Source: Akkermansiaceae bacterium UBA956 (GTDB lineage Bacteria; Verrucomicrobiota; Verrucomicrobiia; Verrucomicrobiales; Akkermansiaceae). Taken from it: a stretch of DNA of 64,000 nucleotides. A program made the translations under genes and the position numbers. The notes beneath the pieces were generated by a model that worked only from the letters and a program-made list of their open reading frames with translations, had not been told where the DNA came from and made no database searches. Below are positions 18,701-27,944 of this stretch, one piece after another. The stretch is taken from the NCBI GenBank assembly GCA_002293145.1, contig DBCO01000027.1, positions 321,876 to 385,875 on the forward strand, given 5' to 3'. Position 1 is the first letter of the stretch. Every line of letters begins with the position of its first letter.

Positions 18701-20188
18701 CTACTCATCCAAGCGTGCCAAAAAGGCCTCGGCGGCTTCGCGATGTGCCACTTGCTTGTCGAGAGATTGCTTGTCCCAGGTGCGTGCCATCATCGAAAGG
18801 CGCGGGTTTTTCAGGAAAAACTCTCGGTGATCGGCAATGAAGATCCAGAACAAGCCATCCCACACCGCGCACCAATCGCCACTCGGTTCGTCGGACATTT
18901 TTTTCACATAGTTCGATCCCGAGAGATACGGTTTGGTGGTAAATGTGCCACCGTCAGCAAATTGTGACATCCCATAGACATTCGGTACCATCACCCAATC
19001 ATAGGAGTCGACAAACATCTCCATGAACCAACGATACACATCATCGGGCTTGATGCGGCAGAGTAGAAAAAAGTTCCCCAGCACCATCAGTCGCTCGATG
19101 TGATGGCAGTAGCCTTCCGCGAGCACCTGACGGATCACCCGATCCACAGGACCGATGCCCGATGTCCCATCATAGAAGCACGATGGCATCGAACGTGTGA
19201 AACCCCAGAAATTTCGCACACGAATCGCACGACCATGAAACCGATAAATTCCCGCCAAAAATTCCCGCCAACCGATCACCTGACGCACGAATCCCTCTAA
19301 CGAATTCATCGGCACTTCCGCCTGCCGCGCGAGCACCGCCGCCACCACGTTGCGCGGATCAAGCAAGCCGATGTTGAGCATCGGCGTGATCGCAGAGTGA
19401 TAGAGAAAGGTATGTCTCACCGCGATAGCATCCTCGTAGATGCCGAACTCATCGAGTCGCTCGTTGATAAATTGCACCAACCAACGCAGAGAATCAACCC
19501 GCGTGACCGGCCAACGGAATCCATCCATGGTTCCTAGGTGATGAGAAAAATTCCGCTGCACATATGCACGGGCTTCACTCAAATCGCCATTGGCACACCA
19601 TGGCTCACGCACCACCTGGTGCTTCGCTGGGAGCTTTTTCCGATTCTCTTCATCGAAGGACCAACGCCCTCCCAACGGACCATCGTTTTCGTCGACCAAA
19701 ACCTTCATACGTTTGCGCTGCGCTTCATAAAACCGCGCCATGAAGGGCTTTTTACGACCCGCCAATTGTAGTTCCAAAAAATCTGGCGGACTCAGAAAAT
19801 GCGGACTCGGCGAGATCTGCAAGTTAACCTTGTTGCGTAGCGCCCAAGCCTGCAATCGACGCGATAGCAAATCATCGTGCGGATCAGCCAAGTGCAAATG
19901 TTTCACCGCGCGAGGCAATATTTTCCCCAACAAAACATCACTGCGTACAGGCTCAGCACAGGGGCAATCAACATAGATAACCTCATGACCACAAGCGTGT
20001 AACTCCGCCTGATAGGCCTTCATGCTAGCGCGATGAAGCAATAGCTTTTGCTGATGAATCAAACAGGGCCATTGCGGATCGTTGCCGAAAAACAACGGGT
20101 CTTCGATCAAATAAATCACCCGCCCTTTTTCCACCGCAGGGTGCTCGGCAAACAATTGGTGCGGATAGATGAGAGTCGCGTCCATCAC
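18701..20188 (-). CDS. Deoxyribodipyrimidine photolyase-related protein (FeS-BCP family)
   Basis: A 495-residue COG3046-type cryptochrome/photolyase. It has the N-terminal antenna-like fold (LIYPHQLFAEHPAV, RVIYLIEDPLFF) and the FAD-binding helical domain (YHSAITPMLNIGLLDP, VIGWREFLAGIYRFHG, GYCHHIERLMVLGNF, MVPNVYGMSQFADGG). These proteins repair (6-4) photoproducts or sense light. Classic members hold a 4Fe-4S cluster on four cysteines near the C-terminus. Here the segment reads KKMSDEPSGDWCAVWDGLFW, so most of those cysteines are absent. The start abuts the flavin reductase stop with no gap. Confidence 0.9.
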   Translation of the reverse strand: MMDATLIYPHQLFAEHPAVEKGRVIYLIEDPLFFGNDPQWPCLIHQQKLLLHRASMKAYQAELHACGHEVIYVDCPCAEPVRSDVLLGKILPRAVKHLHLADPHDDLLSRRLQAWALRNKVNLQISPSPHFLSPPDFLELQLAGRKKPFMARFYEAQRKRMKVLVDENDGPLGGRWSFDEENRKKLPAKHQVVREPWCANGDLSEARAYVQRNFSHHLGTMDGFRWPVTRVDSLRWLVQFINERLDEFGIYEDAIAVRHTFLYHSAITPMLNIGLLDPRNVVAAVLARQAEVPMNSLEGFVRQVIGWREFLAGIYRFHGRAIRVRNFWGFTRSMPSCFYDGTSGIGPVDRVIRQVLAEGYCHHIERLMVLGNFFLLCRIKPDDVYRWFMEMFVDSYDWVMVPNVYGMSQFADGGTFTTKPYLSGSNYVKKMSDEPSGDWCAVWDGLFWIFIADHREFFLKNPRLSMMARTWDKQSLDKQVAHREAAEAFLARLDE

Positions 20189-20815
20189 TCACAAACGTCT
20201 TGGTTGCCGATCTGCTTTGGCATACGCGAAGCGTGCCAGCGGCGTGATGCCAAAATAAGTATCCAGCGCAGTCGAGGCCACAGACTCCAGCGCGCACAAG
20301 TCAAGCGAACCATCATCTGCCACCGACTCGGTCTGCACAATGCTCACTCTTCCAATGATCATCAGCGTGCCATTTGCCGCGATATCGAGAACGTCCTCGA
20401 GCACCATACCAATGCGCAAGCGCGATTCCTTCACAAAGGGAGCCGCGTATGAATCTTCCCAATGCTCATGCAATCCCGTAGCCGAAAACTCCGATACCTC
20501 CCGTGGATAGCGCGCCGAGCATTGATGCGCGGCATCGACCATGCCCACATGCACATGATTGATCGTATACACTTTCGTTTCCAGAATGTTAGCCAGAGTA
20601 TGACGCTCCACGACATCAGGCCTGCTAATCATGCCGAGCAACGCGGGATTCGACCCCAGATGCACCACACTCGAAAACGGAGCAAGGTTGGTCTGTCCTG
20701 ATGCATTCACAGTACCAATCAAGCAAATCGGCTTCGGTCCGGGCAGTGAGGTGGCAAATTGCACCCGCACCAATTTATCCATGGCGTGAATGTCGCCAGC
20801 AGTTATCGTTCGCAT
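20189..20815 (-). CDS. Flavin reductase-like FMN-binding split-barrel protein
   Basis: This 208-residue protein has the flavin reductase domain: PICLIGTVNASGQTNLAPFS, PALLGMISRP, DVVERHTLANILETKVYTIN and AAHQCSARYP. Such proteins bind FMN and reduce it or act as oxidoreductases. ATG 20815 is preferred to an upstream TTG at 20827. The stop is followed immediately by the photolyase ATG, so the two are translated as a pair, which suggests that it supplies reduced flavin or shares the light-repair role (inference). Confidence 0.88.
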   Translation of the reverse strand: MRTITAGDIHAMDKLVRVQFATSLPGPKPICLIGTVNASGQTNLAPFSSVVHLGSNPALLGMISRPDVVERHTLANILETKVYTINHVHVGMVDAAHQCSARYPREVSEFSATGLHEHWEDSYAAPFVKESRLRIGMVLEDVLDIAANGTLMIIGRVSIVQTESVADDGSLDLCALESVASTALDTYFGITPLARFAYAKADRQPRRL

Positions 20816-20887
20816 ATGAGGCGCCAACCTAACGCGCCTTTTGGAAAATGCAACTGAAGCGTGTCATGCATCTAGGTTGTGATTTCG

Positions 20888-20897
20888 CCCCCCCCCC
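20888..20897. repeat. Run of ten cytosines upstream of trmD
   Basis: A C10 homopolymer sits between the divergent flavin reductase gene (start 20815) and trmD (start 20960), 63 bases before the trmD start. Homopolymer runs of this length are prone to slippage. Confidence 0.9.
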
Positions 20898-20959
20898 TTG
20901 CTTTCCTCCGACACAATCTTGCATTTTTTCGTCGTTTCCTATAACATTGCCAACACCCG

Positions 20960-21652
20960 ATGATCATTGACATTCTCACGCTATTTCCCGAGATCGCTCT
21001 AGCTCCTTTAAGCGAGAGCATCATCAAGCGTGCACAAGCAGCAGGCGTGGTCACCATCCGCGCACATCAATTGCGCGATTGGGCCACCGACAAGCATCAG
21101 AAAACCGACGATACACTCTGTGGCGGAGGGCAGGGCATGCTACTCAAGCCCGAGCCATTGTTTGCCGCCATTGAGGAGTTGCGAGGCCCTGATACCTTGG
21201 TGATTTTGATGACACCACAAGGGCGCATGCTAAAACAAAAGACCGTGCAAGAGCTATCCACACGCGAGCACATTCTCCTGGTCTGCGGCCATTACGAAGG
21301 CGTCGATCATCGCGTCATCGAAAACCTCATCGACCTCGAACTCTCCATCGGCGACTACATTCTGACCAATGGCGCGATCGCAGCAGCTGTGCTCACCGAT
21401 GCTATCGTCCGACTCTTGCCTGGGGCTCTCGGAGATGAACGCTCGCATGAACAAGAATCTTTTGCCGATGAAAATATGCTAGAATCACCCGCTTATACCA
21501 AGCCTGCTGAATTTCGTGGAATGAAGGTTCCCGAGGTTCTGTTATCCGGTCACCACAAAAACATCGCCGCATGGCAGCAAGAAAAAGCGTTAGAACGAAC
21601 ACAACAAAACCGTCCGGATCTGATGAAACAGGCTCAAGACTTTCAGCCGTAG
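20960..21652 (+). CDS. trmD: tRNA (guanine-37-N1)-methyltransferase
   Basis: This 230-residue SPOUT methyltransferase has the knot motifs VCGHYEGVDHRVIE and SIGDYILTNGAIAAAV, the RAHQLRDWATDKHQKTDDT segment and GGGQGMLLKPEP. It methylates G37 next to the anticodon to prevent frameshifting. It stands apart from rpsP/rimM/rplS, its partners in many bacteria. Confidence 0.97.
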   Translation: MIIDILTLFPEIALAPLSESIIKRAQAAGVVTIRAHQLRDWATDKHQKTDDTLCGGGQGMLLKPEPLFAAIEELRGPDTLVILMTPQGRMLKQKTVQELSTREHILLVCGHYEGVDHRVIENLIDLELSIGDYILTNGAIAAAVLTDAIVRLLPGALGDERSHEQESFADENMLESPAYTKPAEFRGMKVPEVLLSGHHKNIAAWQQEKALERTQQNRPDLMKQAQDFQP

Positions 21653-21671
21653 GACTTGATATCAAGATGTA

Positions 21672-22775
21672 TCAAAAATCCTTCACGCAGCGGAATCCCG
21701 TATGATTCGTTGGAGATTGGCTGTCTTGAGAATGCCTCGCGCCGGATCGATAGCGAAAGCAATACGAATCGTGACAGAGAAACGATCCTCCTTTGGTCAC
21801 GCGATGCGGCATGCCACTGGATTTCTCTCCGGTTTCTCGATTGACCCAAGTCTCTGGGCCTTGTGGATTGTCGCTAGGGCTTACTTGAAAATAATCGGGA
21901 TCATAAAAATCACTGCAAATCTCCCACACATTGCCCGCCGTGTCATAGATTCCAAAGCGATTAGGTGCATAACTTTTCACGGGAGAACTAAAGGCGAATC
22001 CATCCTTCGCCGTGTTTTCATTAGGAAATTCACCCTGCCAACTATTGCACATCGGCTTGCCATCAAGCATCGGCTTATCGCCCCATACGTAAAGTGTTTG
22101 CACCAAGCCGCCACGACTCGCATACTCCCACTCCGCCTCAGTAGGCAAGCGCTTGCCCGCCCACTTGGCATACGCCGCCGCATCCTCGAAGGTTACGCAG
22201 ACGACAGGAAAATTTTCTTTGCCGTCAATGCTACTCGCCTTGCCCATCGGCGCGCGCCAATTCGCATCGGTGTCCCATTTCCACCAATTCAAATACTGCC
22301 CTGGCGCAGTCGGATCACCTTGGGTATGGGATAGTGGAATGAAAACAATCGAACCTTGCTTGAATGGAAACGGCGGCAGAGATGCCAGCGCCTCCTGCGG
22401 AAAGTCTTCCGGCTTCGCCTCCCGCTCTGCATAGGTCACATAGTTGGTCGCTTTCACAAAGGCCGCAAACTGCGCATTGGTCACCTCCGTCTCATCGATC
22501 CAGAAACCATTCACCCGCACCTTGTGCTGAGGTTTTTCTTCAGGAAACTCCTTGGGACCATACTCCGTTTGAAACAAGCCGCTCGTGCCCATCATGAATT
22601 CGCCGCCAGGCAATTTCACCATGCCCTCTTGCACCACATGCTCCACAGCCGCAGGCTGCGGTAAGGGTGTCAGCGTCGGTTGTTTGCGACAACTCCCTTG
22701 CATCATCAGCAGAAGAAAAGCCCCCGCCACAAAGATGACCGAGCGCGGTGGCATAACGAAATAGATTTGCTTCAT
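21672..22775 (-). CDS. Formylglycine-generating enzyme, predicted lipoprotein
   Basis: A 367-residue FGE-sulfatase (SUMF1) domain protein. The N-terminus (FVAGAFLLLMMQGSC) looks like a lipoprotein signal with the modified cysteine in MQGSC. The catalytic pair is present in SFLCHDSYCFRYR, matching the two copper-binding cysteines of true FGEs; most SUMF1-domain proteins of other function lack them. Other landmarks are GEFMMGTSG, VTNAQFAAFVKAT, AYAKWAGKRLPTEAEWEYAS and GNVWEICSD. It converts the cysteine of sulfatase motifs to formylglycine, plausibly serving the sulfatase at 35216. The start may instead be ATG 22754. Confidence 0.92.
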   Translation of the reverse strand: MKQIYFVMPPRSVIFVAGAFLLLMMQGSCRKQPTLTPLPQPAAVEHVVQEGMVKLPGGEFMMGTSGLFQTEYGPKEFPEEKPQHKVRVNGFWIDETEVTNAQFAAFVKATNYVTYAEREAKPEDFPQEALASLPPFPFKQGSIVFIPLSHTQGDPTAPGQYLNWWKWDTDANWRAPMGKASSIDGKENFPVVCVTFEDAAAYAKWAGKRLPTEAEWEYASRGGLVQTLYVWGDKPMLDGKPMCNSWQGEFPNENTAKDGFAFSSPVKSYAPNRFGIYDTAGNVWEICSDFYDPDYFQVSPSDNPQGPETWVNRETGEKSSGMPHRVTKGGSFLCHDSYCFRYRSGARHSQDSQSPTNHTGFRCVKDF

Positions 22776-22822
22776 TTGGTTCTGGAACTTGCCTTATGAT
22801 AATGGTTTTCTTGCCCCACGCC

Positions 22823-23587
22823 ATGACAAAATTTCGCCCATGCATCGACCTTCATAACGGTCAGGTAAAACAAATCGTCGGCGGTACCCTGCGCGATGAT
22901 GGGGCCGGACCGCGCGAAAATTTCGTCTCGGAAAAAAGCGCAACTTGGTATGCCGAAACCTATCGCCGCGATGCCCTCATGGGTGGTCACGTGATTTGTC
23001 TTGGCCCAGGCAACAACGAAGCCGCACACGAGGCACTCGCCGCATGGCCGGGCGGCTTACAAATCGGCGGTGGCATCCGCCCCGATAACGCCGCAGCTTG
23101 GCTCGATGCCGGAGCGAGCCATGTGATCGTCACGTCCGCGCTCTTTGATACCAGTGGACGATTTCTCCACGATCAACTCAGCGCGTTCGTACGTGAAGTC
23201 GGACACGAGAAATTGGTCATCGATCTCAGTTGCCGCCGCACCACACGCGGATGGACCGTGGCCATGAACCGTTGGCAAACACTCACTGAGCTCGATATCA
23301 ACACCTCCACTCTCGACATGCTCGCTGGGCATTGCGCGGAATTTCTTATTCATGCCGCCGACGTCGAAGGCCTCTGCAATGGCATCGATGAAGAGCTTGT
23401 TTCCTTGCTGGGGGCTTGGGGTCAAATCCCGCAAACCTATGCCGGAGGTGTTGCCGTCCTCGCCGATGTGCAAAAAGTTCACGATCTCAGCCATGGTCGC
23501 ATCGATGTCACCGTCGGCAGCGCGCTCGACTTATTCGGCGGTAGCGGAGTGAAATATACCGACCTCCTCGCCTTCAATCAACGCTAA
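22823..23587 (+). CDS. hisA: HisA, eukaryote-type phosphoribosylformimino-AICAR isomerase
   Basis: The 254-residue TIM barrel begins FRPCIDLHNGQVKQIVGG, the opening of fungal/plant HIS6-type isomerases, which differs from the usual bacterial HisA opening. Further landmarks are GLQIGGGIRPDNAAAWLDAG, LVIDLSCRRT, FLIHAADVEGLCNGID and YAGGVAVLADV. It performs the fourth step of histidine synthesis. It is divergent from the FGE gene and 19 bases upstream of tatD. The ATG at 22823 matches the family start. Confidence 0.92.
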   Translation: MTKFRPCIDLHNGQVKQIVGGTLRDDGAGPRENFVSEKSATWYAETYRRDALMGGHVICLGPGNNEAAHEALAAWPGGLQIGGGIRPDNAAAWLDAGASHVIVTSALFDTSGRFLHDQLSAFVREVGHEKLVIDLSCRRTTRGWTVAMNRWQTLTELDINTSTLDMLAGHCAEFLIHAADVEGLCNGIDEELVSLLGAWGQIPQTYAGGVAVLADVQKVHDLSHGRIDVTVGSALDLFGGSGVKYTDLLAFNQR

Positions 23588-23606
23588 AACCTCTCGACTC
23601 TTTTCC

Positions 23607-24422
23607 ATGCTCATTGACTCCCACTGCCACCTCGCCTCACACAAATTCGATTCCAGCGAACTCGACGACATCGTTGCCCGCGCCCGCATGCTCGGAGTGC
23701 AAAAAATGGTCTCACTCGCGACCTGCCTCGATGACATTGATGCCAATCTCACGATTGCCGACACCTATCCCGGCATCGGCATCTGCGTTGGCATCCACCC
23801 CTGCGATGTCCACAATGCGCCCGACGATGCCGTTTCCATCATCGAAACTCACACCGGCGATCACCGCGTCGTCGGCATCGGCGAAACAGGGCTCGACTAC
23901 TACCATCCCGCGCCCGATGGCTGGGATGAAGAAACATTTCGCCAACGTCAGCGCGATTTCCTCGAACAACATTTTCTGTTAGCCAAACGCAGCAATCTCG
24001 GCATCGTCATCCACACCCGTGACCGCAGCGGCTGTCAGTCCTTTGATGACGCGATGGAAATTTACCAACGCCATGCCGACTCGGTACGCGCACTGTTTCA
24101 CTGCTACATTGGCAATCGTGAAAATGCCGACCGCGTCATCACCCTCGGCGGCCTCGTATCCTTCGGCGGCGTATGCACCTTTAAGACTGCCCGCGATGTG
24201 TTAGACGTAGTCAGCATTCTGCCACGCGAAACATTTCTGCTAGAAACCGATTCACCCTACCTAGCACCTGTGCCACATCGCGGCAAACGCAACGAGCCAT
24301 CCTTCGTCCGCCACAGCGCAGAATGCATAGCAGAAGCACGCGACGAGCCACTCACTTTCCTCAGCGAATACACTGGACGCGCCGCGCTGCGATTTTTCCC
24401 AAAATTGCTCAATCTGGGCTAG
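23607..24422 (+). CDS. tatD: TatD-family metal-dependent DNase
   Basis: The 271-residue TIM-barrel hydrolase opens with LIDSHCHLASHKFD. It continues with GIGETGLDYYH, LVIHTRD-like NLGIVIHTRDRSG, ALFHCYIGNRENADRVI, FLLETDSPYLAPVPHRGKRN and EPSFVRH. These supply the two-metal site of TatD nucleases, which act as 3'-5' exonucleases or as D-aminoacyl-tRNA deacylase-like enzymes. It closely follows hisA and is probably co-transcribed with it. Confidence 0.95.
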   Translation: MLIDSHCHLASHKFDSSELDDIVARARMLGVQKMVSLATCLDDIDANLTIADTYPGIGICVGIHPCDVHNAPDDAVSIIETHTGDHRVVGIGETGLDYYHPAPDGWDEETFRQRQRDFLEQHFLLAKRSNLGIVIHTRDRSGCQSFDDAMEIYQRHADSVRALFHCYIGNRENADRVITLGGLVSFGGVCTFKTARDVLDVVSILPRETFLLETDSPYLAPVPHRGKRNEPSFVRHSAECIAEARDEPLTFLSEYTGRAALRFFPKLLNLG

Positions 24423-24489
24423 GCAAAACACTAAAAAGCGAGCAATTACAGTCGAAGATTAGCTTACAAAGCTTCTATAAGCAACAGAA

Positions 24490-26547
24490 TCACTTCTTCA
24501 CCTGTTGCATGATTTCTTGCCAACTTTTTTTCCCAATGTGGGGTAGATACGACGCGCAAAGTTCGTCTTCGCGGGCTGTGCCGAGAGCTTGATAGAGATG
24601 ATAGATGGGCTTTTTGCCATAATGATCTCCCGGTTCGTCGGGAAATTTTCGCAGCCCAATGCGCAAGCCTCCTTCGTGGCGATTGTCGATCCAGTTGTGA
24701 TACTGCCAGGCTGTGATCGAGGAAAGCTTGTCAATTTTTTTCCACGCATAGGCCATGCCAGCTGCTTGATCGCGCAACGATGCATCGCTATAATCCGGCG
24801 AGTTGAATCCATTTTCTGAGAGATGAACCTCACGCACATGCTTGCCGAGATAACGCAGCGCAGGTTGCTTCATGTAGGCGTCTAACACTTCGAGATTGCG
24901 CGGTGTGATCTTCGGTGTATCGAAGGTGAAATTCGGCTGATCATCCTCCCATGTGCGCGGACGAGTGAGATCTTGCGGGTAAGGATGATAGGCAAGCGCC
25001 CAGGGAAAATCACCTTCGCGCCGTGTGTAGCCGACGAGCAATTCTAACAATCTGCGCGATGGATACCACTGTGGCCCTGTTTGCGCCCAATGATGTGTCA
25101 ACGAAATAAATGGTAGGTGATGCGAATCATAGGTGCGCGCAATCAAGTGCGAAAGACGCAGACTCCGTTGATAAAGATCGAAATAGTTTTCCACCGGAAT
25201 CTCTCCTGCATTGGTCCAGACAATGCCGGCGTCCACCTCGTTGTGCAAAATCGTGTGATGCAAGCGACCATAGCGTCCATCGGTACGCATGTAGCGATCG
25301 TAGATGGCATCGAGAATCGCACCGTAAAAGGCCAAGCCCTCAGCATCGCACACGTTAGGCATAGCAAAGGTCCCATCGGGCGTGCAACCAGGATGCGCCA
25401 GCAACTGCGTTTCAGCTCGGAGCGATTTGTGTGGATTGGCGATCAACAAAATGGCTGACGTCATGACTTTAGCCTGAGCCGCCTTGATCATGCTACGATC
25501 CAGCGATGCCCAATTTTCCTCATTCATGTGATAGGTGCGTCCTTGCCAAACGCGCGGAGTTGATCCCGGTGTTGGCTTGAGCGTAAGCAATCCATCCAGC
25601 ATCACATTGATCGTGACCGAGGAAATCCCGAGCTCAGTGAGATCTTCCGAAACGGGCTGTCCCGGCGTCCAGCCACCAAGTCCTTTTTTCGTCGCAGGTT
25701 TAGCTGCGGGAAGATCAGGCTGGCGACAGACAATCTGATCAGCGTAACGAGGATGCGATAAAGCCTTGGATTTTTCGGCATCGCAAAGTTGCCAGGTCAC
25801 CAGCAAGCGATCGCGAGTACCAGCTACATCGGCCACTTGGCGCGGCAATTCGATCTGAAATTTCCCCGAGGCATCCAATGAGAGCGCGTGAACCTGGCGA
25901 AACCGCGCAGGCGAATGAATGGGCAGATGCATCGGAGCCTCAGCGAGAAGCAGCATCGAACCAACAACGGCGCTGCCACGCACGGTAACACGCTCTGACG
26001 AAACTACCACTTCGTCGATGCGTGCTGGCATTTGCGCTGCGGCCTCTAGCTGCAAAGCCTGCAGCAAGGCGGCGATTTCTTCGGGCGATTGCATCGGGAC
26101 ATGACGAGGCCGCTCAGGAGCAATCTGCAATTCGCGTAACTGCAACACCGCCTCAGGTTTGAGATAAAAATCAACACGCAACGACTGACCTGCACGCAGC
26201 GCTGCAAGATGAACATCCTGCAATCGAAACGATTGCGGTGACCAAACTTCGGTGTGCGGGATGCTGCCAATCCATTGTGCTTTTTCACTAGAAAAATCAG
26301 GCCCACTCAAAATCGCTACTTTCTCCACTCCACCGAGGCAGAAGCTGGAAAATTGCAATGCGACATCTGCCTCGGGCACTGCCACGGAGGCATTGAGAAT
26401 CACTGGCATGGGATGACGAATCTCATACAATCCCGCTGTCGGGCTTGTGAAGCCAAGTGTCCCCTCCTTTTCCGGGCTCATGAGAAGCGGCGTCAGCGCC
26501 GAGCAAAATACCGAAAACAGTAGGAAAAAGATGGCAAGAAATCGCAT
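24490..26547 (-). CDS. Secreted DUF5722 family glycoside hydrolase-like protein
   Basis: 685 residues from ATG 26547, with a signal peptide (MRFLAIFFLLFSVFCSALTP). The N-terminal third is beta-rich. The C-terminal half looks like a clan GH-A TIM barrel, with HNEVDAGIVW near the acid/base position, LAYHPYPQDLTRPRTWED, and VHLSENGFNS with a likely nucleophile glutamate. It ends with AWQYHNWIDNRHEGGLRIGL. This is the pattern of DUF5722 proteins. The substrate is unknown, and the fold and catalytic glutamates are inference. It ends convergent to tatD, with a 67-base spacer. Confidence 0.78.
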   Translation of the reverse strand: MRFLAIFFLLFSVFCSALTPLLMSPEKEGTLGFTSPTAGLYEIRHPMPVILNASVAVPEADVALQFSSFCLGGVEKVAILSGPDFSSEKAQWIGSIPHTEVWSPQSFRLQDVHLAALRAGQSLRVDFYLKPEAVLQLRELQIAPERPRHVPMQSPEEIAALLQALQLEAAAQMPARIDEVVVSSERVTVRGSAVVGSMLLLAEAPMHLPIHSPARFRQVHALSLDASGKFQIELPRQVADVAGTRDRLLVTWQLCDAEKSKALSHPRYADQIVCRQPDLPAAKPATKKGLGGWTPGQPVSEDLTELGISSVTINVMLDGLLTLKPTPGSTPRVWQGRTYHMNEENWASLDRSMIKAAQAKVMTSAILLIANPHKSLRAETQLLAHPGCTPDGTFAMPNVCDAEGLAFYGAILDAIYDRYMRTDGRYGRLHHTILHNEVDAGIVWTNAGEIPVENYFDLYQRSLRLSHLIARTYDSHHLPFISLTHHWAQTGPQWYPSRRLLELLVGYTRREGDFPWALAYHPYPQDLTRPRTWEDDQPNFTFDTPKITPRNLEVLDAYMKQPALRYLGKHVREVHLSENGFNSPDYSDASLRDQAAGMAYAWKKIDKLSSITAWQYHNWIDNRHEGGLRIGLRKFPDEPGDHYGKKPIYHLYQALGTAREDELCASYLPHIGKKSWQEIMQQVKK

Positions 26548-26981
26548 AAGTAACGTTACATACGTCGAATTTTGACCGATTTTTTCACTCAATGCACAAA
26601 CAGGAGCATGAATACGAAAGGCGAATGGCGCATCAATCATCAATATCATCCACGAATACCAAAGATCATTTCACCCCTTACGGAGCTCGGTCCAAGGCTT
26701 GAACTGACCTTTTTGCTTGGCGATGGCTCTTCTTCGCGAGCACGCCAGGAACGCCCCTAGTCACCTGAAATGATGCAAACCAGAGGCTGAATCTCAGCAT
26801 TGATGAGAGCGAGTGCAAAATGCTCAATCTAGTCGCGAATGCGTGCGCCATTTCTTATGTCACGGGCGTTTCGCTTAGGTCATGCATACCAGTGACGGTT
26901 TAGCACTATTACATTGCGTTCTGTGATGATTGCACTCATCGTTATATACCAAAAAAGTGAATGATAGGAAAAAATCGCGAC
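26548..26981. other. Spacer upstream of xerC with no supported gene
   Basis: Open frames here are short, overlap on both strands and lack a coding signature. The last 100 bases before xerC are A/T-rich and include the promoter-like pair noted at 26982. Confidence 0.5.
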
Positions 26982-27009
26982 TTGCATTCATTTGCCGAAT
27001 TAATATATT
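26982..27009 (+). promoter_or_regulatory. Possible sigma-70 promoter of xerC
   Basis: TTGCAT (26982-26987) and TATATT (27004-27009) are separated by 16 bases, in an A/T-rich stretch ending 17 bases before the xerC ATG. The resulting leader would be very short. Confidence 0.35.
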
Positions 27010-27026
27010 TGTTTTAACGCGCGCGC

Positions 27027-27944
27027 ATGACTGCATTACCGGATGACCTCCTCGAAGAAGACTTCTTTCGCTACCTCGATACCGAGCGTAGTGCATCGGT
27101 CTTGACGCTGCGCAACTATCGCGCTGCTTTGTTAGGCTTTCGCACATTTCGTGGTCCAGCTTTCAGCAATTGGCGCGACGCCTGCACCGATGATTTCCGT
27201 GCATGGCTATTTGCGATGATGAAGGAAAATTTCTCGCGCGCAACAATCCGTCTACGATTTGCAGCGATTCGCTCCTTTTACAAATACCTTGTGCACCGCC
27301 GTGGTCTTGCAAAAAGTCCCGCTGCCGAGTTGCAACTACCGAAAGCGGAACGCAAACTTCCCGTTGTGCTCAATCTCAAGCAGATGGAAGAACTGCTTGA
27401 ATTACCCAACAAAAGCGCCGGTGACAAGCCACGCATTGCTTGGCTTGCCGCGCGTGATACTGCATTGCTGGAATTGTTTTACTCCTGCGGCTTGCGGATC
27501 TCCGAACTGAGACAGCTTGACATCAAAAATATCGATTTCTTGAGTGAATCGGTGCGCGTAATGGGCAAGGGCTCGAAAGAACGCATCGTGCCGATTGGAG
27601 GCCCCGCTCTCGCGGCCTTGCAGCGCTATCGTCGTGAAGCTGTGATCAGCCAAGGCCCCTTGTTTATCAGCTCACGCAAAACGCGCATCACCCAACAAGC
27701 AATTGATTTGCTATTAAAAAAATACCTCGCCCAGTCATCGATTCCTTTTGCGATCTCGCCACACAAGTTGCGTCATTCGTTTGCCACTCACATGTTAGAT
27801 GCCGGCGCCGATCTGCGTAGTGTACAATCGCTGTTAGGTCATGCATCGCTTTCCACAACTCAAATCTACACCCACGTTACCCGCGAGCGATTGCGCCAAG
27901 CCTATGATGGAGCACATCCCCGCGCGAAATCCCAAGCAGAATGA
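27027..27944 (+). CDS. xerC: Tyrosine recombinase XerC/XerD
   Basis: A 305-residue integrase-type recombinase. The SAM-like DNA-binding domain is residues about 5-95. The catalytic residues are Arg in YSCGLRISELR, Lys in GKGSKER, His-x-x-Arg in SPHKLRHSFATHML, His in LLGHASLSTTQIY and the tyrosine in TQIYTHV. The size, the motif set and the absence of phage neighbours suggest the housekeeping chromosome dimer-resolution enzyme, not a mobile integrase. Its stop overlaps the next gene's start (ATGA at 27941), so the two are translationally coupled. Confidence 0.92.
   Translation: MTALPDDLLEEDFFRYLDTERSASVLTLRNYRAALLGFRTFRGPAFSNWRDACTDDFRAWLFAMMKENFSRATIRLRFAAIRSFYKYLVHRRGLAKSPAAELQLPKAERKLPVVLNLKQMEELLELPNKSAGDKPRIAWLAARDTALLELFYSCGLRISELRQLDIKNIDFLSESVRVMGKGSKERIVPIGGPALAALQRYRREAVISQGPLFISSRKTRITQQAIDLLLKKYLAQSSIPFAISPHKLRHSFATHMLDAGADLRSVQSLLGHASLSTTQIYTHVTRERLRQAYDGAHPRAKSQAE

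Noticed and set aside
27027..27944. Phage or island integrase
   Set aside because: The recombinase has the size and motif set of housekeeping XerC and no phage genes or attachment-site repeats flank it.
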